Source: Argentina anserina
Taxonomy: Eukaryota > Streptophyta > Magnoliopsida > Rosales > Rosaceae
Assembly (NCBI RefSeq): GCF_933775445.1
Contig: NC_065877.1
Location: 8,866,001 to 8,930,000 of the forward strand
DNA length: 64,000 nt
Direction: 5' to 3'
Below the pieces are notes generated by a model, which was not told the origin of the DNA, made no database searches, and was given only the letters and a program-made list of their open reading frames with translations. Within the stretch, counting starts at the first letter, position 1. Each line of letters opens with the position of its first letter. The translations under genes were made by a program, and so were the position numbers. Below are positions 1 to 10,321 of this stretch, piece by piece.

Positions 1-1
1 A

Positions 2-500
2 ATGAGTAGGCTATTAAAAAGAGCAGATGCGGCTTTGCCACTGTTCGCCGACGTCGTCCCTCCGCTATTGGCTACGCGACCACCATCATTTAATTCCTCT
101 CATTCTTGTCTTCAAAACCCATCCACTCAATGTAAGATTCAAGCAAGTTTTCAGGAAACAAAGATTCGAAATCTGAAATCATCGGCGATGAGTCGGAGTT
201 CCGGCGACCTTCTTCCACACTCCTTGGTAATTTCTCAACCACCTCTTGGAGTTTGCATCTTTTCCTCTATAATATCTTAAATCAGATCTAAATCTAGATT
301 TTTTTTTCTTTTTCACCACCTTTTGAATTCCTCTTCAGGCGATGATGTTGCTTTATCCTCTTCCAGAACACGGACAATGGTTGGCGGTGAAAATAAGTGG
401 AATTGGGCGGTGGAGCTGGGTTTGGAGTCGAGGATTTCGTGTTCGGGGTTCGGAGTTGTTGGGGTCTGGAACTCTGGATTTTCTAAGAGAGACTAATAAA
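2..500. other. Unrecognised sequence at window start
   Basis: A 92-codon reading frame opens at base 2 on the plus strand, but it shows no motif or composition I recognise. A GT-AG style donor (GGTAATTTCT) lies inside it near 225. It may be the edge of a gene lying outside the window or chance. From about 500 to 1300 the sequence turns AT-rich, with no coding signal I can support. Confidence 0.2.
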
Positions 501-1306
501 GGCTTTTAAATAGTCATGTGCCTCATCACGTGATGATGGTGCTCAAACACCGTTGAAGCCCAGAATACACTCTCTGTAGATATATATGAATAGATCATTC
601 ATGTAAGTTTCATCCAATTTGAAAATCGTTAAGACAATTATAAATGTGATTTACTCATTATGAACTTCAATGATTAATGTTTGACAATTTTCATCTGTTA
701 ACTAATTTTATTTACTTTAAATACCTTAACGATAATTAAATTGACTGAAAATTTGTATAAGTAATATTCTTATATAGGCATAAAATCTAAACAGTTGAGA
801 TTAAAAAAGGGCAAATTATAAAAAAGTACAATCTCCCAACTTATATTAGAAAAAATTATTACTTATGAATTAATTATAAAAATGTCATCACATTTAACTG
901 GAAATTATAAAAAGGTCAACAAAATTAGAAAAAAGTCACTTTAAAAATATTTTCTGGACTGTTTTGCCATTTCTTATTCTTTTTCTTCTTTTTTTTTCCT
1001 TCTTTTTCTAATTTCGGCCATAACTTTCTCGTTCGGCGATAGATTTTGACGAAATTGGTACCGTTAGAAAGATCTCGCTCCCCTCTTTCATTTGATATAC
1101 TACCCACTTCGAATCGACCAACCGTACAAAGCGCAACAACCATCGCAAAGGGTTGCCGCCATCGATGGCGGTGCTCCAAACAATTCCGGCGAAACCGAAG
1201 CTCAAGGTTCTCTAATTCTAGCTATTCTCTTCATTTTGAGCATACTTATACCAATCTCATTTGAATTTTAATAAAATTTCGCATATTTTCACATTTCCTC
1301 TCGGCA

Positions 1307-1776
1307 TGTCACACATCCTGTCACAACCACTATCACATTACCTGTCAGACCCACTATCACAACCGTTATCACACCTGCTGTCACAGAACATGTCACACTA
1401 TCTATTTACACTAACTGTCACAACCACTATCACACTACCTATTACACTAATTGTCACACCCACTGTCACACCTACTGTCACACACACTGTCACACCTATT
1501 GTCACAACCATTGTCACACACATTGCCTCTGTCACACTACCTGTCACAACCCCTGTCACAACTTCTATCACACTACCTGTCACAACCTTTGTCACACTAC
1601 CTATCACAACCTCTGTCACACTACCTGTCACAACCCCTGTCACAATTTCTATCACACTACCTGTCACAACCATTATCACACCCCCTGTCACAACCTCTGT
1701 CACAACCAATATCAACTACATGTTACAACCTCTGTCACAACTCACAACCCCTGTCATAACCAATATCACACTATAC
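1307..1776 (+). repeat. Minisatellite, 12-bp unit (about 38 copies)
   Basis: The sequence is a run of imperfect 12-bp units of the form TGTCACAACCYC or TATCACACTACC, with a few shortened or enlarged units near 1420-1530. Because 12 is a multiple of three and the unit lacks stop codons in most frames, long open frames appear on both strands: 1261-1785 and 1451-1759 on plus, 1398-1715 on minus. They encode repeats such as TLPVTTPVT and LSHYLSQP. I read these frames as a by-product of the repeat, since there is no conserved flanking domain. Confidence 0.9.
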
Positions 1777-1979
1777 ATTCAATAAATTCTCGAGCAACCT
1801 TCAACAGGGGTAAAAACGTTAGCAACTTAGGACCGTCGTTATTATAAAGTCAGAATGCAAAATAGTAAATTGTTTCAAATCTGTACACTACGGCCACACT
1901 ACTAACAGTAGCTTGTTCACATTTTACAGGCAGGAGAATGTATTCACGTGCTTCTTCAAGTATCTGTTTCAAACTCCAA

Positions 1980-2187
1980 TAGCTCAACATCAATGTAAGT
2001 TGAATGCTTACAATGTAATCTGCTCCCAACTCCATAGCTAACTAAAGTTGAATGCTTTAGAGTTATATAGTCATTAAGGAGAGACATGAAGCTCAACATC
2101 AATGTAATCTGCTCCCAACTCCATAGCTAACTGAAGCACGTCTAGTCTGCTCTTTTCATCGCCATCATACCACCTTCCCACTTCGGT
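1980..2187 (-). pseudogene. Fragment of bifunctional 3-dehydroquinate dehydratase/shikimate dehydrogenase
   Basis: Read on the minus strand from 2187, an intron-acceptor-like sequence (TTCCTAG) is followed by codons for PKWEGG. After a frame change come codons for YDGDEKSRLDVLQLAMELGA and then DYIDVEL. This is characteristic of the dehydroquinate dehydratase half of the plant shikimate-pathway enzyme. The fragment covers only about 100 bases. Part of it is repeated just downstream: the MELGADYI codons recur at about 2013-2040 and the IDVEL codons near 1985, so the piece was locally duplicated and scrambled. No neighbouring exon of the enzyme was found. It is a dead gene fragment; identity is from motif memory, not alignment. 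Confidence 0.55.
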
Positions 2188-3019
2188 CTAGGAATATATA
2201 TAATGTCAGATACCATATCCTTAGTTTGATCACATTCACACTCTCTAATCATAACAACTCATAACTAGTTGTAACCCACCCAACTAAGCCAACTCTAATT
2301 TCCATATGCTCTCATTACTACCACAACAAAACAAGCTCAATAACATAACTAGTAGTATTACCTATAAGTGAAAAGGGTAGGCAATGGGGACTGATAAATT
2401 AGGGTCTTGACATCTCCATTGGAATCAAGGGCGCAGTGGTGCTGCATAACCACCGATTTGGGATTCTGGGATCGGTTTTTTTTTTGAGATAATGGTTTTA
2501 GGGAATGGCACTCGTGTAAATATTGCTAAATTGGTGGGCAACGGTTTAAAGATTTTTAAAAACTGATTTTTTTCTAATTTTACAATCTCTTTTTACTATT
2601 TTCTAATTTCATATGTCAAAATAGAGTTTTTTATAAGAAGCCCATTAGAAAATGTGGTTGAAAAGTAAGTCTAATTAATAATTAATTAATTTTTTTTAAC
2701 ATGATGGTCCTCGTTAAAAAAAGCTCTCGTGAAAGATAAGAAATTACATTAGTGGGAAATGGACCTTCATCCTTCATAATGTATACTATGGTAGAGCTTG
2801 CTCGATATTTCAAATACGATATTATCAATATGCAATGATAATAGAATGCCCACTCCGTCTTGGACCCTCCATCTTTTCACCTTTTCTATTCGATTGAAAG
2901 CACCGGCTCTTGCGAAGCTATATGTTCGTTTCGTACGTTGTTTCGTTTATAAATTCTCTGCTGGGACTCACTACTAGCAGCTAGATGCATCTTTTTTCTG
3001 TTTGTCAGAAAACCCACTA

Positions 3020-3041
3020 GTATATATATATATATATATAT
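3020..3041. repeat. (TA)n microsatellite
   Basis: Eleven TA dinucleotides in a row, just upstream of the start of the WAK-like pseudogene. Confidence 0.9.
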
Positions 3042-3082
3042 TGCTGGGAAGTAGAAGTTCACCAGGTACGTAGCTAGTGACA

Positions 3083-3325
3083 ATGAAACGGCTAGTTCAA
3101 GACATGATTTTCATTCTATTGTTATATAAATGGAGCATGAGTACAACATCATCATCATAGTCACCGGAGATAGCAAATAATAGCTGTACATTGGTTTTCG
3201 GAGGTGTTAAGATCCCGTACCCTTTTGGGATTGGACCTAGAAACCATTGGTACTTTAACGAGTGGTACGAAATAGAATGCAACCTTTCTGCTTCGAAGCC
3301 GTTCTTGAGGCGTCTACAACTGGAG
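3083..3325 (+). pseudogene. WAK exon 1, first part (signal peptide and GUB_WAK domain)
   Basis: ATG at 3083 starts a hydrophobic leader (MKRLVQDMIFILLLYKW) followed by a premature TAG. After that stop come the hallmark residues KIPYPFGIGP and then WYEIECNLS, which belong to the galacturonan-binding domain at the N terminus of WAK proteins. A cysteine normally found before the IPYPFGI motif is replaced (FGGVKIPYPF instead of the usual CG). The exon breaks off at the TGGAG target duplication of the copia element and resumes at 8778. Confidence 0.75.
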
Positions 3326-3776
3326 AATTAGGTTTGTGGATCCGATTCCACTTAGGATAAAGATTTATTAGATCTTGATCAAAGAATGAACACTTTGGTA
3401 GTTTCTTACTTGGTAATGGTTTCTATGTCTATTGGGAATAGGTTTCCAATGAGTTATAGGTTTCAGGTTTAGACATCTATAAATAGGGACATATGTAGTA
3501 GTAGTTAGATATCAAAGTAAAACACAAAGAGCAAGTGAGGTCTTGAGATGGTGAGAACGTCTTGTGAGATATCTTGAGATGGTGAGAATGTCTTATGAGA
3601 GATCTTGTATTCTTGTTTGTGTTGTTCTTCTATAGTGAAACCCAGCAGCCCGAGGACGTAGACAAGTTCTTTGTCGAACCTCGTAAACTTTGTGTGTGTG
3701 TGTTATCAATCGTTTATCTATATTGTTTTGCACTTGTTAAGTTTCGCAAGAGGAATTCAGGGTCGAATTCCTAATA
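3326..3776 (+). repeat. 5' LTR of copia element
   Basis: About 451 bp against 418 bp for the 3' LTR. The extra length is a tandem duplication near 3541-3605, in which the segment TTGAGATGGTGAGAA recurs about 35 bp later. A TATA-like box CTATAAATAGGG lies at about 3478 and would drive the element's transcription. Confidence 0.9.
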
Positions 3777-3779
3777 GTG

Positions 3780-3793
3780 TGGTATCTAGAGCC
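3780..3793 (+). other. Copia primer-binding site (initiator Met tRNA)
   Basis: TGGTATCTAGAGCC lies three bases after the 5' LTR. It matches the 3' end complement of plant initiator methionine tRNA (TGGTATCAGAGC) except for a small change in the middle. Confidence 0.8.
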
Positions 3794-3812
3794 TGGTTCT
3801 AGAGTGGAAACA

Positions 3813-4600
3813 ATGAGCATAGAAGACGTTGAGAAGAGGGTCGACAAGTTCGACAACAATGACTACAGCCTATGGAGGTCACATATCGAGGATTACTTGA
3901 GTATGAAGAAGCTTGCGAAGACTTTAAGCGGCAAGCTCCCATAAGAGATGAAGGAGGAAGAATTTGTCGAGATGGACAGGATGGCCCTTGGAGTAGTTCG
4001 ATTATCGCTTTCAAATGAAGTATGGTGATTTGTCATCAAGGTGACTACATTGAAAGGAATGTTGGATAGCATATCGAACATGTATGAGAAGCCAAATGCC
4101 GTTCAATAATTATACTTGATGAGACGACTGTTCACTCTGAAGATGGGTAAGGGTATATCTGTTCGCTAACAAGTTGGAGTAGTTGGTGATATTATCGAGC
4201 AACTAGCCTCGGTGAATGTAAATTTCGATGAACACATCAAATCTTTGGTGTTGTTGACTTCCATGCCTTCAGATTGTGATGTGACTGTGAACTCAATTTG
4301 TAGTGGAGTTTGGACTACGAAGAAGTTGAAGTTTAATGACGTACGTGACATTCTTTTGAATGAGGAGACACGAAGACTTAATAATCTTGATGAGCCTTCA
4401 AGTTCTGAGCTATCTATGGAAAATAGAGGTAGAACGTCCAACAAACACTCAAACAATAATCGTGGAAGGTCCAAGTCCAAGGCACCAGGAAAAAGACGAA
4501 GTGTGTCCAAAGCAGGAAAATGTGCGATGGGTGTTGGCATTGTGGTAAGACTGGACATATCAAGAGATGTTGTAACCAGTGGAAGGATGCAACGAAGATG
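3813..4600 (+). pseudogene. Copia gag (nucleocapsid) remnant
   Basis: ATG at 3813 opens a gag-like frame whose start (VDKFDNNDYSLWRSHIEDYL) resembles the UBN2-type gag of plant copia elements. Four in-frame stops interrupt the first 120 codons (the first at about 3942). The frame is then open from 4212 and ends in basic, Asn- and Ser-rich sequence. The CCHC zinc knuckle (CWHCGKTGHIKRCC) follows in a different frame from about 4526, so one frameshift separates the gag body from its knuckle. In life gag packages element RNA; this copy cannot. Confidence 0.8.
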
Positions 4601-6169
4601 ACAAACACAACTGAGTATGACTCGGAGGCACTTGTACTAAGCATTACAGAAACACCATTGGAATTATGGATCATGGATTCGGGAGCATCTTTTCACTCAA
4701 CTTCACAACGAGAGCTCATGGTGAATTACCAACATGGTCATTTTGGAAAAGTAATTCTTGCTGATGGTAGAGCTCTGGAGATTATGGGAAGGGGTGATGT
4801 GAAGATCTCGCTCACACATGGTGGAATATAGATTTTGACGAATGTTAGACACATTCCACGATTGACAAGAAACTTGGTTTCTGTGGGTCAGTTGGATAAT
4901 GAAGGATGTCGTACTACATTTGAGAAAGGCACGTGGAAAGTAAGTAAGGGAGCTATGGTATTAGCTCGTGGACTCAAGACAGGGTCACTCTACACGACCT
5001 TGGGTATTATCGTTGTTGTTGAAAGCAATGTAGGCGGTACGATCGTTGAGAAGAAAGATGATGCATACTTATGGCAGCGTAGACTTAGGCACATCAACGA
5101 GAAAATAATGGGTGTACTTCAGGCACAAGGTAAACTACATGGTGTGAACTCAGTGAAAATTGGGCTTTGTGAAGATTGTATATTTGGGAAGCAAAAAACT
5201 GTCAGTTTCTTAAAGGGTGGCAAGGCACCAAAAGATGCAAAACTGGAGTTAGTTCATATTGATGTGTGAGGTCCTACACCTGAGCTTTCAATGGCTGGCT
5301 TAAGGTACTACGTGACTTATATTGATGATTCCACAAGGAAAGTATGTATTTACTTTATGAAACATAAATGGGAGGTGCTTAGTACTTTTAAGAAGTGGAA
5401 GGCGATCGTAGAGACTGAGACAAATTTGAAGATCAAATGTATGAGGTCGGATAATGGAGGTGAATACTATAATAATGATTTTAAAGAGTATTGTGCAGAG
5501 AACGGGATCAAGATGGAAAGAACAATACCTGGAACTCTACAACAGAATGGAGTGGCTGAACGCATGAATAGGACTTTGAATGAGCGCGCAAGGAGTATGA
5601 GGATACACGCAGGATTGCCAGACATGTTATGGGCTGATGCGGTTAATACTGCTGCTTACTTAATTAACAGTGTACCATCAGTGCCATTGAATAATCTTTT
5701 ACCTGAGAAAAAATGGAGTGGAAGAGAGATAGGCCTATCACATTTAAGAGTGTTTGGTTGCGTGGCATATGTTCACATTGAGTCCGGTGCAAGAAGCAAG
5801 TTAGATTCTAAGTCTCGAAAGTGCATATTCATCGGCTATGGCAGTGATGAGCTTGGCTATAGGTTTTGGGATATGCAAAGCAAGAAAGTTATCAGGAGCC
5901 GGAATGTCATCTTTAATGAAAAAGTGATGTATAAGAATAGGCAAGCAGCAGAGCCTAAAAGTCATGTAAGAAAAGATCGGCAGTTTGCAAGATTGGAAGA
6001 ATTATCTGATAAAGATGTGTCTAAAGTTAATCATGGGCAGGAACAAGAAGAAGTTGCTCCTGAGGCCACACAACCTGATAATGGAGTTCCTAATGATGAG
6101 CCAATGACACCTCCTTTTTTGCCAAGAGTATCGTCGAGAAGTAACAAAGGAATACTGCTGCTTACTTAA
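4601..6169 (+). pseudogene. Copia protease and integrase remnant
   Basis: All of this lies in one frame. The aspartic protease motif MDSGAS (about 4675) is followed by a stop near 4829. Next comes the GAG-pre-integrase zinc region with LWQRRLRH, where the first zinc histidine of the usual LWHxRLGH is Gln. A TGA at about 5267 interrupts the conserved HIDVWGP at the Trp codon. The integrase core then continues with the second catalytic Asp in RSDNGGEY and the Glu in NGVAER, followed by the downstream FGCVAYVHI and KCIFIGY motifs. The frame closes at 6169, where the 506-bp tandem duplication shifts phase. Confidence 0.88.
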
Positions 6170-6661
6170 TTAACCGTGGGCCGTCAACGCCATTGAATAA
6201 TCTTTTACCTGAGGAAAAATAGAGTGGAAGAAAGATGTGCCTATCACATTTAAGAGTGTTTGATTGCGTGGCATATGTTCACATTGAGTTCGGTGCAAGA
6301 AGCAAGTTAGATCCTAAGTCTCGAAAGTGCATATTCATCGGCTATGGCGGGGATGAGCTTGGCTGTAGGTTTTGGGATATGCAAAGCAAGAAAGTTATCA
6401 GGTGTCGGAATGTCATCTTTAATGAAAAAGTGATGTATAAGAATAGGCAAATAGCAGAGCCTGAAAGTCATGTAAGAAAAGATCGGCAGTTTGCAAGATT
6501 GGAAGAATTATCTGATAAAGATGTGTCTAAGGTTAATCATGGGCAGGAACAACAAGAAGTAGCTCCTGAGGCCACACAACCTGATAATGGAGTTCCTAAT
6601 GATGAGCCAATGACATCTCCTTTTGTGCCAAGAGTATCGTCGAGAAGTAACAAAGGAATAC
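5648..6661 (+). repeat. 506-bp tandem duplication inside copia pol
   Basis: The sequence beginning ACTGCTGCTTACTTAATTAA at 5648 recurs at 6154, and both copies run to the AGTAACAAAGGAATA junction (about 6154 and 6661). The offset is 506 bp. It covers the end of the integrase core and the integrase C-terminal linker. Because 506 is not a multiple of three, the second copy is read in another frame. The two copies differ by scattered substitutions, including a stop in copy 2 (GGAAAAATAGAG). Confidence 0.92.
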
Positions 6662-7575
6662 CGCCAGATATATACTCGCCTTGTGCTAACTATTTGCTAT
6701 TAACTGACTGTGGTGAACCCGTGACTTATGATGAGGCGATACAACATGAAGATTCAACTAAGTGGGAGGGTGCTATGCAAGATGAGATGGACTCTCTCAT
6801 GTCCAAGAATAAATGGGAGTTAGCTGAATTGCCAGCGGGAAAGAAAGCATTACAAAACAAGTGGATTTACAAGATTAAACAAGAAGTTGATGGGAGCAAA
6901 CAAGGTCAGGCTAGTTGTAAAAGGTTTTCAGCAAAAGGAGGGTGTTGATTTTGATGGGATCTTTTCTCCGGTTGTTAAGCATACAACAATTCGGGTGGTG
7001 CTTGGATTAGTGGAAACTAAAGGATTATATTTGGAGCAGCTAGACGTCAAGACTGCTTTTCTTCATGGAGATTTGAAGGAGATAATTTACATGCAGCAAC
7101 TAAAAGGTTTCATAGCACATGGAAGGAGGACTTGGTATGCAAACTGCAAAAGAGCCTGTATGGCTTAAAACAAGCCCCAAGGCAGTGGTACAAGAAGTTT
7201 CATGCGTTCATGTGTGGAAGTGGCTACACAAGATGTCAATCGGATCACTATTGTTACTTTAAGAGGTTTGACAAGTCTTATATCATTCTCTTAATGTATG
7301 GGGATGATATGTTGATAGGTGGGGCAGACTTCAACAAGATTGAGAAGTTGAAGAAAGAGATGTCAAATCAGTTCGCAATGAAGGATTTGGGTGAGGTGAA
7401 GAAAATCTTAGGTATAAAGATTATTCGTGTTAAAGTGGCTGGTACTTTGAAACTTTCACAAGCGAAGTATGTTGAGAAGGTGCTTAAGCGATTCAATATG
7501 AATGAATCAAAGGCTGTAGGTACACCGTTAGCAGCACACTTTAAGTTGTCATTGGAACAATCACCCAAGAGTTAA
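6235..7575 (+). pseudogene. Copia reverse transcriptase remnant
   Basis: Three overlapping frames carry an RVT_2 reverse transcriptase in order: WEGAMQDEMDSL and KALQNKWIYKIK (to about 6895), then RLVVKGFQQKEGVDFDGIFS and LDVKTAFLHGDL (6900-7120), then LQKSLYGLKQAPRQWYKKFH (from 7135). The catalytic YVDDM motif reads YGDDM, so the Val before the two Asp residues is lost. A TAA at 7573 separates it from the RNase H part. It is a non-functional polymerase; frame changes lie near 6900 and 7130. Confidence 0.9.
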
Positions 7576-7590
7576 AAGGAAAAGGAATAT

Positions 7591-8259
7591 ATGAAGAACG
7601 TATCTTATGTGTCGGCAGTTGGATACTTAATGTATGCTATGGTGTGTACTAGACCCGATATTGCGCATGCAGTTGGGGTTGTGAATAGGTACACAAGTAA
7701 TCTAGGTAAGCAACATTGGGAGGCTGTGAAGTGGATCATGAGGTATCTTCGAGGTACTACTAATATGTCTCTTTGTTTCAAGAGAGGTAGTGCTGAATTA
7801 CAAGGGTATGTGGATGCAAACTTGGCAGGAGATAATGATACTAGTTGGAGTACAACGGGTTATGTGTATGCTGTAGGTGGTACTGCTGTATCTTGGATCT
7901 CACATTTGCAAGGGCAAGTGACTTTGTCTAAGACGGAGTCAGAGTATGTAGCAGTCTCAGAGGCTGGTAAGGAGATGATGTGGCTAAAAGGTCTCTTGGA
8001 GGAATTGGGTAAAAAGAAGGAGATTTGTGCTTTGCACAGTGATAGTCAAAGTGCAATTCACTTGGCAAAGAACCCTGCTTTTCATTCAAAGACTAAACAC
8101 ATTCCTATGAAGTATCATTACATAAGAGAGCTCGTGGAAAATGAAGTGCTGCAATTGTTAAAGATTCAAGGAAGTGATAATCCTGCAGACATGTTGACTA
8201 AGTCTGTGCCAATAGGTAAACTGAAGCTATGCTTGGCTTCAGTTGGTCTCCAAACTTGA
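7591..8259 (+). pseudogene. Copia RNase H remnant
   Basis: The frame carries the end of RT (VGYLMYAMVCTRPDIAHAVG) and the copia-type RNase H with the expected landmarks: Asp in GYVDANLAGD, SKTESEYVAVSEA with the catalytic Glu, SDSQSAIHLAKNPAFHSKTK and DMLTKSVP. This part is uninterrupted and ends at a natural stop. It is the best preserved section of the element. Confidence 0.9.
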
Positions 8260-8354
8260 AGAGGGAGATGTTGGCTGCGGTGGGTTTCGAGTTGCTATGA
8301 TTGAAGAGTGTTGAAGATTGTTGCTACTGGTGGAATCAGCTCCAAGTAGAAGAT

Positions 8355-8772
8355 TGTTAGGTTTGTGGATCCGATTCCACTTAGGATAAGGATTCATTAG
8401 ATCTTGATCAAAGAAGGAACACTTTGGTGGTTTCCTACTTAGTAATGGTTTCTATGTCTATTGGGAATATGTTTCAAATGACTTATAGGTTTTAGGTTTA
8501 GACATCTATAAATAAGGACATAGGTAGCAGTAGTTATATATCAAGGTAAAACAGAGAGAGCAAGTGAGGTCTTGAGATGGTGAGAACGTCTTGTGAGTGA
8601 TCTTCTATTCTTGTTTGTGTTGTTCTTCTATAGTGAAACCCAGCAGCCTGAGGACGTAGACAGGTTCTTTGTCGAACCTCGTAAACTTTGTGTGTGTGTT
8701 CTCAATCGTTTATCTATATTGTTTTGCACTTGTTAAGTTCCGCAAGAGGAATTCATGGTCGAATTCCTAACA
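8355..8772 (+). repeat. 3' LTR of copia element
   Basis: It begins TGTTAGG and ends CCTAACA, a 7-bp terminal inverted repeat. A purine-rich stretch (AAGTAGAAGAT) immediately before it is the likely polypurine tract. It matches the 5' LTR closely apart from substitutions and the 5' LTR's internal duplication. Confidence 0.92.
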
Positions 8773-8965
8773 TGGAGGTGTTGAGTATTTTCTGTTGAAA
8801 ACATCACGCTTCTGATTGCGAGTCCTATCACTTACTTTGGCTGCAATGGGAAGCAATATCGGCCAGCGGAAAATCTGATCGAAAGCCTTTTCATGTACTC
8901 GGTTAACAAAAAATTCGTTGTAGTCAGTTGTGGCTCCCTTGTCTCGGTTCTCTCAGGTCCAAACC
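8773..8965 (+). pseudogene. WAK exon 1, second part
   Basis: After the TGGAG duplication the WAK reading resumes (EVLSI). One frame shift follows, then ENITLLIASPITYFGC and FVVVSCGS, typical of the cysteine-bearing middle of the GUB_WAK pectin-binding domain. It stops at GGTCCAAACC, the duplication flanking the next insertion. Confidence 0.75.
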
Positions 8966-9660
8966 AGTGGCGGATTTTGGACGGGTGCTTAGGGGATGCT
9001 TGATCTTGAATTGTAATCTAGGGAGAATTTGAAATTTGGCCGAAGGTCAAAAAAATATTTTTTGACAATGTACACAAAAGATGAGATTCAACTAATGTAC
9101 ACAAAATACTATGTGATTCACACTTTTGAACTGATTGTTATACATTATCTGCATCAAAATACCTCCAAACATATGTAACAGAGGGTGAATGGAAAGCAAA
9201 CGAAGAAAGCTAGAAATCCAAAATGGGAAAATCTCCAATTCGATCATGACATCCCGTGCTCGCTAGAGGAGTGGAGACCGCACATAACTTCTTGGTGGAA
9301 TGGTGGAGTGAGCTCAATTCCAAGTGCGATCTATCACTCTAATTTAAGAATTACACTTTAGTTTTTAGGGTTAGAGATTTAATTTTATGGAAAAAAAAAG
9401 GGAGAAGAAGACACACACAGAGAGAGAGAGAAAGACGAAGAAAACAAAAAAATTGGTGGTCAGTGTGAGATTTGAGAGGTTGGTGTGGGAGGAGATTGAG
9501 TGTGGATGGGTGTATGTATAGGTGTTAGTAGGGGGATTGAGTGTGGGGGAGAGTAGGGGATGCTAGTTCCAATTAAAAAAAAATTAATACCAGTTTTTTT
9601 TCTTTTTAATTGACTTGGGGATGCTTGAGCATCCCCCACCTTGTGAAAGGATCCGCCCAT
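8966..9660. mobile_element. Mutator-like non-autonomous element in WAK exon
   Basis: This 695-bp insertion is bounded by a perfect 10-bp direct repeat GGTCCAAACC (8956-8965 and 9661-9670). The ends are short imperfect inverted repeats (AGTGGCGGAT at the left; the right end read in reverse is ATGGGCGGAT), with further inverted GGGGATGCTTGA subterminal matches. There is no transposase. The 9-10 bp duplication length favours the Mutator superfamily; the class is an inference. Confidence 0.75.
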
Positions 9661-9963
9661 GGTCCAAACCACGTACACTACTATTGCTGGGTGCTCGTCG
9701 ACGTGTGATAGAGATGGAGATCCAAGTGTAGGCTATTGTGATTGGAGCGTCAACTGTAGTTGGACTGGCATTTCTCCATATCTTTCAGCTTTCAGTGCTG
9801 TCAGAAAGCAACAAGGTGAAACAAGAAATGCCACGGATTGCAAGAATTATGCATTCCTTGTCCACCAAAACTGGCTTGAAAAAAATCGATTGAACAACGT
9901 GACGACAACATAAACTTTACCGTTATGAAGGGGATGAACATCGTTGAGATTGAAACAAGTCAT
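9661..9963 (+). pseudogene. WAK exon 1, third part
   Basis: The frame from 9659 encodes a cysteine-rich stretch (GCSSTCDRDG, CDWSVNCSWTG) and then the FLVHQNWLEKN region of the GUB_WAK/WAK-associated domain, closing at a TAA near 9911. The remaining VMKGMNIVEIE reading lies in a shifted frame just before the Harbinger MITE. Cysteine spacing and order match the WAK extracellular domain. Confidence 0.7.
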
Positions 9964-9965
9964 TA

Positions 9966-10318
9966 GGGCAACTCCAACCATGGTTCTATAAACCAAGACT
10001 GGTCCTATAATTGAGAAATTCATCTCCAACAGGCAAATATATGGGGTGCTGGTGTCCGAAATATAGGACTCGGTCCTATTTGAAGTCATATATCTAAGCC
10101 AATTCTAAGATTAAGACTCAATCAATTTATGAGCCTTGCATCCATTTGGTGGGTCATTGTTTTAATGAAACAATACAAGATTAGTAAAATAATCAAGTAT
10201 ATTGAGTATAACACCCCATATAAGAATTTATTGTTGGAGATCGAATTTATAGGACTCATGAAAAGAGTGTTAAAATGAGAATATCACCCCCAAATAAGAC
10301 TTATTGTTGGAGTTGCTC
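9966..10318. mobile_element. PIF/Harbinger-type MITE
   Basis: A 353-bp element begins GGGCAACTCCAACC and ends GTTGGAGTTGCTC, giving inverted repeats of about 13-15 bp, flanked by the 3-bp duplication TTA (9963-9965 and 10319-10321). TTA/TAA duplications and G-rich ends are typical of Tourist/Harbinger MITEs. There is no coding capacity. Confidence 0.82.
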
Positions 10319-10321
10319 TTA

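Larger units (their letters stand above)
3326..8772 (+). mobile_element. Degenerate Ty1/copia LTR retrotransposon (Tnt1-like)
   Basis: A 5.4-kb element has direct LTRs (3326-3776 and 8355-8772), a primer-binding site next to the 5' LTR and a perfect 5-bp target duplication TGGAG (3321-3325 and 8773-8777). Coding order is gag, protease, integrase, reverse transcriptase, RNase H, which defines the copia superfamily (integrase before RT). It sits in exon 1 of the WAK-like gene in the same orientation. At least three frame changes, several nonsense codons and a 506-bp internal duplication make it non-autonomous. The outermost TG of the 5' LTR has mutated to AA and its closing CA to TA, while the 3' LTR retains TGTTAGG/CCTAACA ends. 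Confidence 0.95.

Noticed and set aside
925..1264. Overlapping frames on both strands near 925-1264
   Set aside because: Overlapping open frames in low-complexity and AT-rich sequence with no domain; the middle looks like generic repeat-derived sequence.
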